Part shown: positions 10,201 through 18,431 of the stretch, piece after piece
Numbering within the stretch: the first letter of the stretch is position 1
Layout: each line of letters opens with the position of its first letter
Source: Algibacter sp. L3A6
Lineage (GTDB): Bacteria; Bacteroidota; Bacteroidia; Flavobacteriales; Flavobacteriaceae
Reading direction: 5' to 3'
NCBI RefSeq assembly: GCF_009796825.1
Contig: NZ_CP047030.1
Location: forward strand, 3,718,501 to 3,782,500
Length of the DNA: 64,000 nt
The notes under the pieces: model-generated
Databases searched by the model: none
What the model was told of the DNA's origin: nothing
The model's input: only the letters and a program-made list of their open reading frames with translations
Made by a program: the position numbers and the translations under genes

Positions 10201-10618
10201 AACTAAGTAACTCTTGGTTTGAATTAAGCTTAAATACCCCTCCAATTTCAATTAAATTATTTAATCCTAGTAAGGACTGTATTTGGTTATTTCTTTGGAT
10301 AATTAGGTCGCCATTTATTGTTACAAGCGATTCTAATCCATTGAGGTTAATTAAAGATGTTGTTGTTCCAATAGAATTTTCGCCAATAATTAAATCGCCT
10401 TCTATAAGTGTTATGTCAATTAGCCCATTTAGGTTTTGTATATCACTACTACCTTTTATGACTAAATCATCATTAATTTGAGCACAGTTAGGATAGTTTA
10501 TTGCAAAATCATCGATTTGCTGTTGTGTGGTTAAAACAATTTCCGTATTTGGACATTGGGAAAATAAGTTTGGTAAAATAAATAGTAGGAAAAGTAAAGA
10601 AAATAATAGTTTTTTCAT
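7298..10618 (-). CDS. Secreted leucine-rich-repeat protein with T9SS sorting domain
   Basis: This 1106-residue protein is exported. It begins with a classical signal peptide (about residues 1-20, ending LFSQ). Residues about 45-640 are some 24 tandem repeats of roughly 23 residues with the pattern NLxGLxxLxxIxGxLxIxxN, the receptor-L-domain-like leucine-rich repeat seen in many Bacteroidota surface proteins. A short Cys-containing cap (SLCETINVCNYL) follows. Then come an SdrD/carboxypeptidase-regulatory-like domain (ITGQILYDINDNGCDVDD, about 665-750) and DUF11-type beta domains containing the hallmark SYDPNDKTV. The last about 80 residues form a type A Por/T9SS sorting domain. It is probably displayed on the cell surface or released, for binding or adhesion. 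It is monocistronic as far as I can see. Confidence 0.88.
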   Translation of the reverse strand: MKKLLFSLLFLLFILPNLFSQCPNTEIVLTTQQQIDDFAINYPNCAQINDDLVIKGSSDIQNLNGLIDITLIEGDLIIGENSIGTTTSLINLNGLESLVTINGDLIIQRNNQIQSLLGLNNLIEIGGVFKLNSNQELLSLDGLSVLNSVHGLFITLNNKLNSIEALSSLNVIESNPYNNAFLISRNDSLTSLEGLDSVHTIDGSAVISDNGLLNLYGLRNLKRVNGYLSIESSEFLLNLNGLENLERIAGRFRIAFNTAMLNLEGLDNLKRVEGELEIHQNALVNLNGCKIEHVEKLNIFNSNHLIDLTGLEGLTSINGDVIIKFNDALVNLMGLNNLKSIGGEFIIYLNKSLIDLQGLEALEEVSPLGAMPFEIKYNDNLQTLRGLNSLKTVGNDLYIAYNNELTQLNTLQNLEYVGEIFTVAGNDKLINIDGLEKITTLNIMSIIGNDSLVHIEGLKNLTSVNSLSISYNLSLETLNALSNLNAVNGLVINTNSSLLNLEGLEGLDSIGGSLSITNNENLENLVGLDNLEFIEGNFNLNNNIKLESVNTLSKLNKVDAKLSIDANDSLLTLEGFKALNSINGELIITENGSLESLSGIQNIHNESITKLTIKNNINLSLCETINVCNYLTSNAEYIIENNSQGCNSSEEIIALCGDEFNTITGQILYDINDNGCDVDDIHVKNTLVYTSNDLTSYSTITDDAGVYVLYVEEGSFTTTAFVNDEYFEIFPQEYTSNFENLIRDETVDFCLTEKQIARDIAVTLIPLKEARAGFDISYELIYENLGTSIEEGSIILEYENSQLSYINASVYEDSQSTGLLTWGFQDLLPFEQKSITVNFNIFTPPTVNNGDILTLTASTGISFEDFDLDNNTFELQQTIIGSYDPNDKTVLEGNEVFIEQADKYLHYIINFQNIGTASAINVRIEDIIDEKLDRKTFQILTSSHEGLFTSLKDNKITFLFEEINLNYKDDNEEESKGFVVFRIKPEKEVNVGDIILGQASIFFDFNQPIITNTVSTTFIEQALSITEESIQNIRLFPSPSNSKISIQYEGLILQFKIYNTAGKLCLENSDNKGIESIDIRKLSQGIYFIKLMDQSQMETVLRFVKN

Positions 10619-10899
10619 GATATGTAGGTTAAAGCTTTGGGGCTTTAGAATGGAAAAAGTAAAAATGGTATTTTTTTTTAAATTTCAGAAATAATTACCA
10701 ATAAAATCGATGCAATGCATCAAACCTGTACAACTTAGCAAAAAGTTAATCTTATTGTATTGTACGAATCTAAGTTCCCTAAATTAAAAATAGTAGAACT
10801 TCTAAGAAACCCGATACTTAATTAATCCAATTCCTTTACGCCATTCTCAGCGAATCCTCAGAATTATAAGTTTGCCCAATAATTAAGAACAGCATCAAC

Positions 10900-11499
10900 T
10901 TAATAATACAACCTAAAATCAAGTAGTTTACAAAGTTTGTAATGTCTTTGATGCAATTCTTCTACAACATCTAGCATGTTATCATCTTCGTTAAATAAGT
11001 TAAAGAATGCGATATCTAGACTTGAGCTGGTTATTCCATTAGATACATTACCGTATCCTGAAATACCTCTTGCTCCAGTGATGTCTAAAAAATATTGAGC
11101 TTCTTCTTCGTCTAAATCTAAAACTTTTGCGTTGGAAAAATGTAAAATCTTTCCGTCCAATCGTCCTTCAAAAATTTCTGCAATTTCTTGTAGACTATAG
11201 TAATAGTCGTTTAAACAAATACTATTAGCTTCACCTGTAATAATCAAGTAAATTATTTCGTAATCTTTAAAATTATGATCACCTAAAACCAAGGCGTTTA
11301 AGTTGTCTTCTAATCCTTCAATGGTGTCGCAGGTGTTATAAATACTAGCTACACCGTATTGCGAGGTTAATTGATCTAATTTTTTTTGAGCTTCGGTAAC
11401 GGTATCTATTTCTACATCCTCAACTGCTTCTAAACAGTAAATAAAATAATCGGTATCTATTAATTGTTCTTGGGGTAATTGCTGTCTTTTTTCTAACAA
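10900..11499 (-). CDS. DUF6642-like protein
   Basis: This 199-residue cytosolic protein fits my memory of the DUF6642 family: an N-terminal YCLEAVED-type strand, a central hydrophobic strand IIYLIITGEANSICL, then a second strand GKILHFSNAKVLDLD and a GARGISGYG segment. The order of strands is like a caspase/CHAT hemoglobinase fold. In relatives the two strands end in HG and SC, while here they end in TG (about residue 89) and SN, so a catalytic His-Cys pair is not present. It stands alone between convergent or unrelated genes. The family call is from recall and not checked; the function is unknown. Confidence 0.6.
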   Translation of the reverse strand: MLEKRQQLPQEQLIDTDYFIYCLEAVEDVEIDTVTEAQKKLDQLTSQYGVASIYNTCDTIEGLEDNLNALVLGDHNFKDYEIIYLIITGEANSICLNDYYYSLQEIAEIFEGRLDGKILHFSNAKVLDLDEEEAQYFLDITGARGISGYGNVSNGITSSSLDIAFFNLFNEDDNMLDVVEELHQRHYKLCKLLDFRLYY

Positions 11500-11734
11500 A
11501 TCTCAGAATTTATTAAGGTGTTTAAAGCACAAAATTAATATAAATCTTTTACTCTTTTTAGCGATTTCATTTAAAACATATAAGAACTCAAATAGATTTT
11601 TTTTAAATATTGAGGACCAACCTTTAAGTTAGTAATAACAGAAACTCTATTTCGCTTAATTGTTCTGTTTCGTAATTAAAGTTTAACATTCTATATCTTC
11701 GTAATATATTTTTACTAGGAAAAACACCATTTTA

Positions 11735-12850
11735 ATGAGAAATAATGCCAATACGGAAGTCTGTTTTCCAACAGAAATTGAAGCTATAATAGAGAGAATA
11801 GTAGCCATAGATCCTGTGGGTTACAGCAAATCTAGAAATTATATAGATGGTGCAGTAAGTTATTTATCTCCTTATATTTCTCGTGGTGTGATTTCTACAA
11901 AATTTGTGTATCAAGAATTATTAAAGCGAGGTTTTAATCCAAATACTATATTAAAATTTATTCAAGAATTAGCATGGCGGGACTACTGGCAGCACGTTTG
12001 GATTGCAAAAGGTGATGCTATAAATAAAGATTTAAAACAAACGCAAACTCCGGTTATAACATACGGGATTTCTAAAAGTTTAACCGATGGAACAACAGGT
12101 ATTAAGGCTATAGATATTGGTGTAAAGCAACTTAACAGCACAGGCTATATCCATAACCATTTAAGAATGTACATAGCTTCTATGTCTTGCAACATTGCTC
12201 AAAATCATTGGTTGCATCCGGCTAAATGGATGTATTATCATTTATTAGATGCAGATTGGGCTAGTAATGCGCTAAGTTGGCAATGGGTTGCTGGTGCAAA
12301 TAGCAATAAGAAGTATTATGCCAATCAAGAAAATATTAATAACTTTTGTTATACCGAGCAAACGGATACGTTTCTCGATGTATCTTACAATGAATTTGAA
12401 AATTTATCGATACCTGAGGTGTTAACATTTTCAGAACAATTAGATTTAAAAACACCACTTCCAGAATCTAAAACTATAATTATAAATGAGGAGTTACCAA
12501 CACTAATTTATAATTTTTATAACTTAGATCCGGTTTGGAAAAACGACGAATCTGCCAATCGAATTCTCTTACTGGAACCCTCACATTTTGAGGCTTATCC
12601 CGTATCTAAAAAAACTATTGATTTTATAATTGGTCTCTCAAAAAACATAGAAAACATCCAAATATTTGTAGGTGAATTTAATGAACTTACATTGTTATAC
12701 CGTTTAGAAAATATATATTACAAAGAGCATCCTTTAAATGTACATTATCAAGGTGTCGAGGAGCAAAGAGATTGGATGTTTGATGTAAAAGGCTACTACC
12801 CTTCTTTCTTTGCCTTTTGGAAAAAATGTAAAAAAGAAATTATATTCTAA
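11735..12850 (+). CDS. Photolyase/cryptochrome-like FAD-binding protein, FAD domain N-terminal
   Basis: Residues about 15-215 match the helical FAD-binding domain of DNA photolyases and cryptochromes: ELAWRDYWQHVW (about 84-95), GYIHNHLRMYIASM, and DADWASNALSWQWVAG followed by KKYYANQENIN. The usual N-terminal alpha/beta antenna domain is missing. Residues about 265-371 instead look alpha/beta (RILLLEPSHFEAYPVSKK, then IQIFVGEF), as if that module were placed after the FAD domain. It may repair DNA, sense light, or do neither. The next gene is also a flavin oxidoreductase on the same strand, 216 bp away. The start is the first ATG, 11-12 nt after AGGA. The family is certain and the function open. 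Confidence 0.82.
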   Translation: MRNNANTEVCFPTEIEAIIERIVAIDPVGYSKSRNYIDGAVSYLSPYISRGVISTKFVYQELLKRGFNPNTILKFIQELAWRDYWQHVWIAKGDAINKDLKQTQTPVITYGISKSLTDGTTGIKAIDIGVKQLNSTGYIHNHLRMYIASMSCNIAQNHWLHPAKWMYYHLLDADWASNALSWQWVAGANSNKKYYANQENINNFCYTEQTDTFLDVSYNEFENLSIPEVLTFSEQLDLKTPLPESKTIIINEELPTLIYNFYNLDPVWKNDESANRILLLEPSHFEAYPVSKKTIDFIIGLSKNIENIQIFVGEFNELTLLYRLENIYYKEHPLNVHYQGVEEQRDWMFDVKGYYPSFFAFWKKCKKEIIF

Positions 12851-13066
12851 ATTTAAAATTGACATAACTTCTGCTTAATTAGAGATTGTTAAATCTTAGA
12901 CTTATAAGTTAACCTCGCTCCTATTTCCTCAGTTGATTATCGATTAAAAACTTAGGACTAAATTGCTTTGTTTAATATTATACCTGAAAAGTTAAACAAA
13001 ACATGTTTTTTTTAACTATATTTACTTGTAATTTGAAGATGTTATCCCCTTTTAACGCGAGTAAAT

Positions 13067-14332
13067 ATGAACAAGCAAGATTGTAAAATACATATTATTG
13101 GTGCTGGAGTGAGTGGCCTGATAGCTTCAAAGGTTTTGGAAGATCATGGCTATAAACCTGTAATAATCGAAGCTACAGATCGTGTTGGAGGACGCGTTAA
13201 AACAGATATAGTTGATGGTTATCAATTAGATCTTGGATTTCAAGTTTTACTCACAGCCTATCCTAGTGCCCAAAAACACTTAAATTTTGAAGCTTTAGAG
13301 TTACAGCATTTTCTTCCTGGTGCTACTATTTTTAATAATGGAAGCAGAAAAACTATTGGAGATCCTTTAAGGGAAATATCTTTGCTTTTTCCAACTTTGC
13401 TATCAGGTATAGGAACGTTTTCAGATAAATTAAAAATTTTAAAATTAAATAGTCTTCTGAAAAAAACTTCTATTAATGAAATTTTCGATAAACCAGAAAA
13501 AACAACACTTCAATATTTAATAGATTTTGGGTTTTCTCAAGACATGATAACGCTCTTTTTTAAACCTTTTTTTAGTGGTATACTTTTAGAGCCTAACCTA
13601 GGAACATCTAGTAGAATGTTTGAGTTTGTCTACAAAATGTTTGGTGAAGGTTTTGCTTCCTTACCTAAGGCCGGTATTGAAGCTATACCAATGCAATTAA
13701 AATCTAATTTAAAACAGACTACATTTAAATTTAACACAAAGGTTAAAGCTATAGATACTGGTACAATTTTATTAGAAAATGGAGCGGAATTACAAAGCGA
13801 TTACACCATAATTGCAGCCGATGCTAGCGCACTTTTGGTGAATCTAAAAAAGCACGAGACTGAATGGAAATCTTGTGACGCACTGTATTTTGAAACAAGC
13901 ACTAGAAGTATAAAAAAACCGCTAATTGGCCTTATAACGAAAGAAGATGCACTTATTAATAATATATTTTATCACACAAGTATTTTATCAAAATCTAAAG
14001 GTGCGAAAGAATTATTATCTGTTACTGTTGTAAAAGAGCATAATTTGTCTTCTGAAGCTTTAAAAATACGAGTTCAACAAGAGTTACAACAGTATTGCGG
14101 TATAGAAGCACATGCTCTTATAAAACATTATGTAATACCAAAAGCATTGCCAAAACTAGATGAATTACAGTATGAAAGACCTATCTCCGAAATTGAAAAA
14201 ACGAGTCGTGTTTTTCTAGCTGGTGACACGCAATTAAACGGTTCGTTAAACGCCGCAATGATGTCTGGTGAGCAAGCCGCTTTAAGTGTATTACAATCAT
14301 TTAAATCTAGTTTAACCAATTCAGAAACTTAA
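13067..14332 (+). CDS. NAD(P)/FAD-dependent amine oxidase-like oxidoreductase
   Basis: This 421-residue protein opens with a Rossmann dinucleotide motif IHIIGAGVSGLIASKVLE (about 8-25) and the amine-oxidase/phytoene-desaturase signature DRVGGRVKTD (about 38-47). It ends with the FAD-binding block VFLAGDTQLNGSLNAAMMSGEQAA. This places it in the flavin-containing amine oxidase/phytoene desaturase superfamily. The substrate cannot be read. It follows the photolyase-like gene in the same orientation and precedes a DoxX-like membrane gene by 49 bp, so these may be one transcription unit. A light- or oxidation-related role is only an inference from that grouping. Confidence 0.85.
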   Translation: MNKQDCKIHIIGAGVSGLIASKVLEDHGYKPVIIEATDRVGGRVKTDIVDGYQLDLGFQVLLTAYPSAQKHLNFEALELQHFLPGATIFNNGSRKTIGDPLREISLLFPTLLSGIGTFSDKLKILKLNSLLKKTSINEIFDKPEKTTLQYLIDFGFSQDMITLFFKPFFSGILLEPNLGTSSRMFEFVYKMFGEGFASLPKAGIEAIPMQLKSNLKQTTFKFNTKVKAIDTGTILLENGAELQSDYTIIAADASALLVNLKKHETEWKSCDALYFETSTRSIKKPLIGLITKEDALINNIFYHTSILSKSKGAKELLSVTVVKEHNLSSEALKIRVQQELQQYCGIEAHALIKHYVIPKALPKLDELQYERPISEIEKTSRVFLAGDTQLNGSLNAAMMSGEQAALSVLQSFKSSLTNSET

Positions 14333-14381
14333 CAGAATAATCTAATCACCTAAAAAAAAATCTAACCTTAAAAATAATTTC

Positions 14382-14744
14382 ATGGAATATTTAATAATTA
14401 TAATCAAAATTGCAATCGCCCTAAGCATAATCAACGTATGGCTATTTCGTATTAATAAATCTACAAGCTGGAGAGGAAATAATGCTAGTAGCATGAAAGA
14501 AGAATTTAAAAGCTACGGTTTACCAGAGTGGTTAATGTATGTTGTTGGAAGTTTAAAACTACTATTCTCTTTAGGTCTTTTGGTGTCTATATTCTATAGT
14601 TCGCTAGCAGCACCATCGGCATTTGGAATTGCATTTTTAATGCTTATAGCTATAATAATGCATATAAAAATAGGTGATCCTATTAAAAAATCTTTACCTG
14701 CATTTATATTTTTATCACTATCCCTAATTGTTGCTTTGGTGTAA
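14382..14744 (+). CDS. DoxX-like membrane protein
   Basis: This 120-residue protein has four predicted hydrophobic segments (about 3-20, 48-68, 75-93 and 103-119) and the soluble patch SSMKEEFKSYGLPEWLMY typical of small DoxX/SURF4-like proteins. DoxX-type proteins are often tied to redox or thiol stress, but the name is applied broadly. It follows the flavin oxidoreductase by 49 bp on the same strand and converges with another DoxX-like gene 4 bp away. Confidence 0.7.
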   Translation: MEYLIIIIKIAIALSIINVWLFRINKSTSWRGNNASSMKEEFKSYGLPEWLMYVVGSLKLLFSLGLLVSIFYSSLAAPSAFGIAFLMLIAIIMHIKIGDPIKKSLPAFIFLSLSLIVALV

Positions 14745-14748
14745 TGTA

Positions 14749-15102
14749 TTAAAGATAAATTTTTAAAAAATAGAAAAATAAATAGCCGTTAAAAATCATA
14801 AACACAAATGAAGGTAATGCTAGTATAAATGGATCTTTAATTTTCAATCTTACCAGAAAACCTAATAACATTTGTATCGTTAGTCCCGCCGTAGCGATAA
14901 CACCCAATAATGGATTTACAAAACTGTATAGAAGGGCGAGCCCGGCTAATATTTGTAAAATACCCGTTATTTTTCGTTGCTTCTCACTCAACTGAAAACG
15001 TAAAAACTCCTGCTTCATTTTATCAGAAAACAAACAGCTGTGTCCATAAAATAAAAAGGAGATTGCCGATAAAATAATTAAAGTAGTATGTAGAACTTTC
15101 AA
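14749..15102 (-). CDS. DoxX-like membrane protein
   Basis: This 117-residue protein has four hydrophobic segments and the DoxX-type motif FLRFQLSEKQRKITGILQILAG spanning the first loop and second helix. It converges with the other DoxX-like gene with a 4-bp gap. The two are distant paralogues rather than a recent duplication, since they share layout but little sequence. The function is unknown beyond membrane location. Upstream of it lies a strong palindrome at 15137-15171. Confidence 0.7.
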   Translation of the reverse strand: MKVLHTTLIILSAISFLFYGHSCLFSDKMKQEFLRFQLSEKQRKITGILQILAGLALLYSFVNPLLGVIATAGLTIQMLLGFLVRLKIKDPFILALPSFVFMIFNGYLFFYFLKIYL

Positions 15103-15136
15103 AGTGAACCTATTTATATGAATTATGAAAATATAA

Positions 15137-15171
15137 AATACCCTATTGTAGAATTTCTACAATAGGGTATT
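15137..15171. terminator. Perfect 17-bp-arm palindrome, likely terminator
   Basis: Positions 15137-15153 and 15155-15171 are exact reverse complements around a single central T (core ACCCTATTGTAGAA). On the minus strand the stem is followed by TTATATTTTC. It lies just after the stop of the 75-residue gene at 15204-15431 and before the DoxX-like gene start, so it probably ends the former's transcript. A dimeric operator cannot be excluded. Confidence 0.6.
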
Positions 15172-15203
15172 AATTTTGTAACGATTACTTTAAAAGTAAT
15201 AAT

Positions 15204-15431
15204 TTAAAAAGCAGGTTCAGGTCTACCTTTTAAACGTTTTTCAATTTTTTTCTTCTTTTCAGTTAAGCGCTTCATGATATCCATTACGCTAGTATCTTTA
15301 GACTTTTTGTAAATTTCGTTTAAGGCGAGTATTAAACGCTTTGCTTCTCGCGATGCGACTACTCTGTCACTTGTAGACATATTACTCATTTTCGCGTTTT
15401 CAAACTCAATTGCTTCGTTAATCAATTCCAT
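15204..15431 (-). CDS. Small conserved-looking charged protein
   Basis: This 75-residue, very basic helical protein (for example LTEKKKKIEKRLKGRPEP at the C-terminus) has no signal peptide and no Cys. The evenly spread charged residues and a strong following terminator suggest a real gene. I do not recognise the family. It has its own upstream region of about 200 bp and is not part of an obvious operon. Confidence 0.6.
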   Translation of the reverse strand: MELINEAIEFENAKMSNMSTSDRVVASREAKRLILALNEIYKKSKDTSVMDIMKRLTEKKKKIEKRLKGRPEPAF

Positions 15432-15638
15432 AGTTTTGCATTTTGTTTATTTCTATATAAATATAATTAAACAAAATGTACATTAAGGATATATACAATT
15501 GATTATAATTATTTTAATATTGATTTAAGTTATAATAGAAATAAAATTTCATATTTAAACGAGCGTTTTCAATGCTCAAAAATGTTTTTTCTTTACTAAT
15601 TAATAACGCAGGCATTTCTTTTATAAGCCTCTTCCCTA

Positions 15639-16238
15639 TTATAATTTTATTACTTTTTCGACAATACCTTGTATTCTAAAATCCGTAGTTAGAATTATAG
15701 GTTGATGTTTTGCATTCGTAGAATGAGGTTTTAACACAATAGTATCACCATTATTTATAAACTCCTTTACGGTAGCATCATCATCAATTAAAGCAACCAC
15801 CAGATCGCCATGGTTTGCAGTTTGCTGTTGTTTTATTAAAAGTAAATCTCCGCTAGTAATGCCTTTTTTATTCATAGAATCACCAGAAGCTCTTAAAAGA
15901 AAATAATCACTTACATTTTTAACCAATGTCTTAGATATAGAAATTTTAGCTTCAATATTTTCTTCAGCATAAATAGGTAAACCACAGGCTACAGAACCAA
16001 TCAACGGGATTTCCACAGTATCACTACTGCTCGATTCTTTTGATACCAATGGGTTAGCGTCCAGTAATTCTCTAGCTTCAACTTGCAATAGATTTGCTAT
16101 TTCAAAAAGCATTTCAAGGCTAGGTTGCCTTCTGTTCTGCACATAAGAATTCACCATATTGTAACTCTTATTAAGCTTGGTAGCGAGCCAAGTTTGCTTT
16201 ATGCCTTTTGTTTCTAATACTTCTTTAATACGATTCAT
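15639..16238 (-). CDS. XRE-family S24 (LexA/CI-like) transcriptional repressor
   Basis: This 199-residue protein joins an N-terminal XRE helix-turn-helix (about residues 4-58, with KQTWLATKLNKSYNMVNSYV) to a C-terminal S24 peptidase domain. The catalytic dyad is visible: Ser121 in ASGDSM and Lys158 in DATVKEF. A VACGLP segment at 83-88 is where LexA-type proteins are self-cleaved (the usual Ala-Gly is here Ala-Cys-Gly). Such proteins repress genes until DNA damage triggers autocleavage. It is divergent from the radical-SAM/DUF4130 DNA-metabolism pair with only 158 bp between start codons, so that pair is its most likely target along with itself. Bacteroidota often use such proteins in place of classical LexA. 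Confidence 0.88.
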   Translation of the reverse strand: MNRIKEVLETKGIKQTWLATKLNKSYNMVNSYVQNRRQPSLEMLFEIANLLQVEARELLDANPLVSKESSSSDTVEIPLIGSVACGLPIYAEENIEAKISISKTLVKNVSDYFLLRASGDSMNKKGITSGDLLLIKQQQTANHGDLVVALIDDDATVKEFINNGDTIVLKPHSTNAKHQPIILTTDFRIQGIVEKVIKL

Positions 16239-16365
16239 AATTAAACCATTGGTTTCAGAGTACGAATTTAAACAATAAATATTTATATATCATATAATGA
16301 GATATTAATTATAACTAATATGAGGTTTTTTATCAAAATTATTCATTTTATATTTGATTAGATTG

Positions 16366-16373
16366 TATCTTTG
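16366..16373 (+). promoter_or_regulatory. Bacteroidota -7 promoter element upstream of the radical-SAM gene
   Basis: TATCTTTG matches the TAnnTTTG -7 consensus of the Bacteroidota housekeeping sigma factor and ends 23 bp before the ATG at 16397, giving a leader of about 18 nt. I do not see a clean TTTG -33 box at 19-21 bp, so activity may depend on another factor. The divergent repressor gene lies on the other side of the same 158-bp region. Confidence 0.5.
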
Positions 16374-16396
16374 GGCTTCAAATTAAACACCTACTA

Positions 16397-17659
16397 ATGT
16401 CTTTTCAACGTGTACAAGAAAAACTAAATATCCTTGCAGATGCTGCAAAGTATGATGTTTCTTGCTCCTCTAGCGGGAGTAACAGAACTAATAAAAACAA
16501 AGGATTAGGCGATGCTTCGGCTTCTGGAATTTGCCATACCTATACAGAAGATGGTCGATGCGTGTCTCTATTAAAAATATTGCTAACCAACCATTGTATT
16601 TTCGACTGTGCCTATTGTGTAACACGCAAAAGTAACGACATTAAACGTGCTGCTTTTAAGGTTCAGGAAGTGGTAGATTTAACCATGAATTTTTACCGAC
16701 GTAATTATATTGAAGGCTTGTTTCTAAGTTCTGGTATCTTTAAAAGTGCCGATTACACTATGGAACGCTTAGTGGCTGTGGCTAAAAAATTAAGATTAGA
16801 AGAGAATTTTAATGGCTACATTCATTTAAAATCTATTCCCGGAGCGAGCGATGAGTTAATGCGTGAAGCTGGTTTATACGCCGATCGATTAAGTGTTAAT
16901 ATTGAAATTCCGACTGAAAAAGGTCTTAAACTTTTAGCACCTGATAAAAATAGAGCCGATTTTATAAAACCTATGGAAAAGGTAAAAAATGAAATCATTC
17001 AATACAAAAGTGAAAAGAGAATAATTAAAAGCACACCCAAATATGCTCCTGCCGGACAAAGCACGCAAATGATTGTTGGAGCAAGTGGCGAGAATGATAT
17101 GCAAATCATGTACACATCCAATTATTTTTATAAAAACTTTAATTTAAAACGGGTTTATTATTCGGGTTATGTACCCATTAGTTACGATACGCGATTACCG
17201 CAAATTGGCACACCTGTCCCGATGTTACGAGAAAACAGGTTGTATCAAACCGATTGGCTTCTGCGTTTTTACGGCTTTAATATTGAAGAAATTTTAAACG
17301 AACAAAACCAAAGTTTAGATCTAGATATCGATCCTAAATTGGGTTGGGCACTGCGCAATATGCATGAATTTCCCGTAGATGTTAATAAAGCCGATAAGCG
17401 TATGCTTTCTAGAATTCCTGGTTTAGGCATGAAATCGGTTTTTAAAATTTTAAATGCAAGGCGCTATAGGCAGCTTAACTGGGATCATTTAAAATCTATT
17501 GGCGTAGCCTTCAATCGGGCGCAATATTTTATGGTATGCGCTTCAAATCAATTTGAAAAGCGAGATCTCACTCCCGAAAAAATTAAAGGCTTAATACTAC
17601 AAAACTCAAAAAGTAAGTACACATCAATGCTTAGTAACCAATTAAACCTCTTTGGATAG
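16397..17659 (+). CDS. Putative DNA modification/repair radical SAM protein (TIGR03916 type)
   Basis: This 420-residue protein has a radical SAM cluster motif C67-x3-C71-x2-C74 (HCIFDCAYC), which would hold a 4Fe-4S cluster and cleave S-adenosylmethionine. The C-terminal part carries helix-hairpin-helix DNA-binding sequence (VNKADKRMLSRIPGLGMKS). The N-terminal block DVSCSSSGSNR is typical of the family. Members are nearly always found next to a DUF4130/TIGR03915 protein and often near uracil-DNA glycosylase, so a role in DNA modification or repair is predicted; the substrate is unproven. The next gene overlaps by 8 bp. Divergence from an S24 repressor suggests damage-inducible expression. 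Confidence 0.88.
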   Translation: MSFQRVQEKLNILADAAKYDVSCSSSGSNRTNKNKGLGDASASGICHTYTEDGRCVSLLKILLTNHCIFDCAYCVTRKSNDIKRAAFKVQEVVDLTMNFYRRNYIEGLFLSSGIFKSADYTMERLVAVAKKLRLEENFNGYIHLKSIPGASDELMREAGLYADRLSVNIEIPTEKGLKLLAPDKNRADFIKPMEKVKNEIIQYKSEKRIIKSTPKYAPAGQSTQMIVGASGENDMQIMYTSNYFYKNFNLKRVYYSGYVPISYDTRLPQIGTPVPMLRENRLYQTDWLLRFYGFNIEEILNEQNQSLDLDIDPKLGWALRNMHEFPVDVNKADKRMLSRIPGLGMKSVFKILNARRYRQLNWDHLKSIGVAFNRAQYFMVCASNQFEKRDLTPEKIKGLILQNSKSKYTSMLSNQLNLFG

Positions 17660-18431
17660 TATTACTATGGAAACAACTTTAGTTTACGATGGTACGTTCG
17701 ATGGTTTTTTATCCTGTGTTTTTATGGCGTATGAGATGAAATTAAAAGCAATCTCTATCGTGAAAGAAAAGCACTTTCAAGAGCCCATGTTCGGGACTTG
17801 GGACTTGGTTAATACCGAGCCAGAGAAAGCAAACCGGGTTTGGGCGGGTTTAAAAAAGAAAATGTCTACCAATGAGTTACAGCGTTTTTACTACGCCTTT
17901 TTAAGCGAAAAACCAACCGTAGAAAACACCATATATCAAGCTATTTTATATGTATTTCAATCTAAAAACAACGTTGCCTCAGATTTTGGAAACGTTCACA
18001 TTTTACAACTTTCAAAACTCACTAAAAATGTAAGTCGTGAAAAACATAGAATGGAAGCTTTCGTTAGATTCAAACTCACAAAAGATGGTGTTTATTTTGC
18101 AAATATAGAACCCGATTTTAATGTTTTACCTTTAATAAAAAGACATTTCGAAAAACGTTATGCAGATCAAAAATGGCTTATTTACGACTTAAGCCGAAAA
18201 TATGGCATCTATTACAATTTAGAGTCCGTAGAACTTATTAGCCTCGAACTCGATCGTAATTTCGATCCTTCTAAAACATCAACAGAATTTTTCGCACCTA
18301 TTGAATTAGAGTTTCAACAACTGTGGCAAGACTATTTTAAAAGCACAAATATCAAGTCACGAAAAAACATAAAACTCCACATTCAACATGTACCCAAACG
18401 CTATTGGAAATATTTAAGCGAAAAGCAATAA
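17652..18431 (+). CDS. TIGR03915/DUF4130-family DNA metabolism protein
   Basis: This 259-residue partner of the radical SAM protein overlaps it by 8 bp. The N-terminal LVYDGTFDGFLSCVF (about 9-23) and the block VSREKHRMEAFVRF (about 129-142) are hallmarks of the family, as are PLIKRHFEKRYADQKWLIYD and the C-terminal KRYWKYLSE. Some relatives carry a fused uracil-DNA glycosylase domain; this one stops at the short form. The pair is thought to act together on damaged or modified DNA. The family is certain and the biochemistry is not. Confidence 0.88.
   Translation: MDSITMETTLVYDGTFDGFLSCVFMAYEMKLKAISIVKEKHFQEPMFGTWDLVNTEPEKANRVWAGLKKKMSTNELQRFYYAFLSEKPTVENTIYQAILYVFQSKNNVASDFGNVHILQLSKLTKNVSREKHRMEAFVRFKLTKDGVYFANIEPDFNVLPLIKRHFEKRYADQKWLIYDLSRKYGIYYNLESVELISLELDRNFDPSKTSTEFFAPIELEFQQLWQDYFKSTNIKSRKNIKLHIQHVPKRYWKYLSEKQ

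Noticed and set aside
8820..10481. Plus-strand open frames of 129 and 131 codons inside the leucine-rich-repeat gene.
   Set aside because: They are antisense shadows of the regular LRR codon pattern (Ser/Pro/Lys-rich translation mirroring the repeats).
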